Part shown: piece after piece, positions 6,457 through 7,918 of the stretch
How positions within the stretch are numbered: position 1 is the stretch's first letter
Layout: every line of letters starts with the position of its first letter
NCBI GenBank assembly: GCA_003157315.1
Contig: PMJE01000146.1
Coordinates: forward strand, 1,124-9,041
Length of the DNA stretch: 7,918 nt
Direction of reading: 5' to 3'
Source: Myxococcales bacterium
GTDB lineage: Bacteria; Myxococcota; Polyangia; Fen-1088
Position numbers and translations under genes: made by a program
The notes under the pieces: model-generated
Seen by the model: only the letters and a program-made list of their open reading frames with translations
Told to the model about the DNA's origin: nothing
Database searches by the model: none

Positions 6457-7863
6457 TCACTTGCAGTACTTGGTGGGCTCGGGGCTCAGCATTTCCAGGA
6501 ATGGATCCGGACTGGGGCGCGAACTCGTCGTGCCTATTCCCATGAACGCAGCGAAGCGGCCGGTGCATCCGGTGCAGGTACAGCCCGACGGATTGCCACA
6601 TGAGCAGCATTCGATGCCCCAGGGATACGGGTTGTTGGGGTCAGCCGGGCGTGGGTAACTGCCTCCTTCCAAGTGTGACAGCAAGCCAGTGACCATGGTC
6701 CCGGCGATCCCTTGTCCCTTGCAGTAGTTTGCAATCCACACGGCGCTGGAACCACCGTTGCCGGTGGCGTTGTAGAAGTAGTACCAAGCGGCGGAAGCAA
6801 TATTGCACGCGACATCCTGCATGAAGCTGAGGTAGGTGGTCCCGCCTTCCGTGGCCCAGAAGTTCGTGGTGTCCGCCTGGGTCTGCAGCTCCGGGGGCCA
6901 GGTGCAGCCAATGGCGGCCATCTTGGCCATTGGTCCGTTGTAGTTGTAGTCGTGCATGGTCGAACTGAAGCGGACTTGCAGCAGGCCCACAGTGGGATCA
7001 TTGGCAGTTGCGCCAGTTAGAGCACGCGTGGCATAGGAGTCAGTGACGACCGAATCGGGATTGTACGAACTCTCGGCGACAATTGCCGAGGTAACCACCG
7101 CCTCGCACTTGCGCAGCCAGTCGGTCTCCATGGGTGCGAATTCTGCGCAGCTCATCGCGATGGAACAGGCGAGCCTGTCGAAGGCCGCTCCCGCGGGGAA
7201 GTTCTTCTTGATGTTGCTGTAGGCATAATTGGGCAACGCGCCCACAGCGGTGGTGTTGTTGAGCCAGGCTTGTACCAAGGTGAACTCGGTGGCGTCGGCC
7301 CCAGGGCAACCCGCATTCGTCCCGGTGGAACCGCCGCTAGCCGCGGCCCCGCCCGTACTGGTGGTTCCGCCGGCTGCCCCGGAGCCGCCGCCGCTCGTGG
7401 TGCCACCGCTTGGTTGCGAGCCGCCCGTGGTGGTCGTGCCGCCCGCGCTGAACGTGCCGCCGTTCGCTTTCGCACCGCCTGTGGTTCCGCCCGTGTTCAC
7501 TGTGCCACCAGCAGCGGAGCTTCCTCCGTTGGAAGTGGTTCCCCCGGTGCTGGCAATGCCGCCGGTCGATGGCGAGTCACCCGTGCTGGCGCCCCCTGTG
7601 CTCACGCGGCCACCTGTGGCAGTAGTTCCGCCCGTCACCGTCGTTCCACCGGTGCTCGCCACCCCGCCGGTGCCAGGACTTCCCCCGCTGCCGCCCAGCC
7701 CGACGCTGCCACCCGCGGCTGCGCCCCCCGTTTCTCCCATGCTGTTCCCCGCGTCTGGCCCGACGCCCCCAGCATCACTTCCGGAACAAGCACCCAAGGT
7801 GAGAATCAGGGAGATCCTGAGCCCTCGCGACAGGGCCCATGGTCCACTATTGTTGTTCGACAT
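6457..7863 (-). CDS. Lipoprotein with Thr/Gly-rich linker and lytic-transglycosylase-like domain
   Basis: A signal sequence with a hydrophobic core (RISLILTLGAC) ends in lipobox LGAC, lipidated Cys 26. Residues about 45-181 are low complexity, with Gly-Gly pairs every five to eight residues, mostly as TGG, SGG or AGG; this looks like a flexible, extended cell-surface linker. The folded part starts near 185. AESSYNP (263-269) followed by VGLLQVR (292-298) matches the pattern of soluble lytic transglycosylases (catalytic Glu in ES..NP, then GL.Q), making Glu 264 the candidate catalytic acid. That predicts cleavage of peptidoglycan glycan strands at the envelope, on the cell's own wall or prey. 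The spacing to the second motif is somewhat long, so an inactive or divergent relative is possible. The C-terminus has six cysteines in 15 residues (419-433). The start at 7863 has AAGGA eight bases upstream. It lies 60 bases before the desulfurase gene on the same strand; cotranscription is possible but unproven. Confidence 0.85.
   Translation of the reverse strand: MSNNNSGPWALSRGLRISLILTLGACSGSDAGGVGPDAGNSMGETGGAAAGGSVGLGGSGGSPGTGGVASTGGTTVTGGTTATGGRVSTGGASTGDSPSTGGIASTGGTTSNGGSSAAGGTVNTGGTTGGAKANGGTFSAGGTTTTGGSQPSGGTTSGGGSGAAGGTTSTGGAAASGGSTGTNAGCPGADATEFTLVQAWLNNTTAVGALPNYAYSNIKKNFPAGAAFDRLACSIAMSCAEFAPMETDWLRKCEAVVTSAIVAESSYNPDSVVTDSYATRALTGATANDPTVGLLQVRFSSTMHDYNYNGPMAKMAAIGCTWPPELQTQADTTNFWATEGGTTYLSFMQDVACNIASAAWYYFYNATGNGGSSAVWIANYCKGQGIAGTMVTGLLSHLEGGSYPRPADPNNPYPWGIECCSCGNPSGCTCTGCTGRFAAFMGIGTTSSRPSPDPFLEMLSPEPTKYCK
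7324..7731 (-). repeat. Degenerate repeat coding the Thr/Gly-Gly linker
   Basis: About 400 bases of short imperfect repeats, built around codons for Thr-Gly-Gly or Ser-Gly-Gly at intervals of five to eight codons. Third-position differences between units (for example several different threonine codons) show that it is not a recent expansion throughout. Confidence 0.8.
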
Positions 7864-7871
7864 GGTGAGCT

Positions 7872-7876
7872 TCCTT
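7872..7876 (-). promoter_or_regulatory. Ribosome binding site of the transglycosylase-like lipoprotein
   Basis: AAGGA on the minus strand, with eight bases to ATG 7863. It supports this start. The rest of 7864-7918 shows no promoter or gene that I can support. Confidence 0.65.
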
Positions 7877-7918
7877 TGCCAGACGGCGGGTAGCCGGCCT
7901 TGGCTGCAGATCCCTAAG

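Noticed and set aside
7324..7731. CRISPR-like array, because of regular repetition
   Set aside because: Units are short, degenerate and in coding frame; there are no constant repeats with unique spacers.
7270..7893. 207-codon plus-strand ORF, Ala/Arg/Gly-rich
   Set aside because: A mirror of the repetitive Thr/Gly linker on the other strand; its composition is explained by the repeat.

Overview
The window looks like chromosomal DNA of a high-GC, predatory-type deltaproteobacterium, most likely a myxobacterium (Myxococcota, Polyangiales-like). The reasons are the GC-rich coding with strong third-position bias, a secreted lipoprotein with a long Thr-Gly-Gly linker, and a lipoprotein built of repeated Gly/Cys modules. 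Both protein styles are common in myxobacterial genomes. This placement is an inference from protein style; no rRNA or marker gene is present.

Layout from left to right. (1) 1-845, minus: the 5' part of a gene that runs off the left edge. It encodes a PH-like domain, a zinc ribbon and a hydrophobic membrane region, and its base composition is much less GC-rich than the rest. (2) 973-2961, minus: a 662-residue lipoprotein of unknown function with a probable beta-propeller-like body. (3) 3083-4055, plus, divergent from (2): a cysteine-rich modular lipoprotein, broken in this sequence by one extra base in a run of eight G. (4) 4069-5235, minus, converging on (3) with 13 bases between the stops: thiI, the tRNA 4-thiouridine sulfurtransferase, of the short type without a rhodanese domain. 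(5) 5232-6396, minus: a cysteine desulfurase of the NifS/IscS class, broken by one extra base near 5824-5832; its stop overlaps the thiI start (ATGA). (6) 6457-7863, minus: a lipoprotein with a Thr/Gly linker, a lytic-transglycosylase-like domain and a terminal cysteine cluster.

The clearest functional unit is the cysteine desulfurase-thiI pair. The first enzyme takes sulfur from cysteine as a persulfide, and ThiI uses it to make 4-thiouridine at position 8 of tRNA. The other genes encode three predicted lipoproteins and one membrane-associated protein. They may act at the cell envelope, but nothing in the sequence links them to each other.

Both broken genes regain a complete, family-consistent reading frame when a single base is removed from a homopolymer. 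This may mean sequence or assembly errors rather than true decay, although the G8 tract could also be a slippage switch. I saw no tRNA, rRNA, CRISPR array, transposase or convincing terminator. I did not find a clearly new defence or mobile system.
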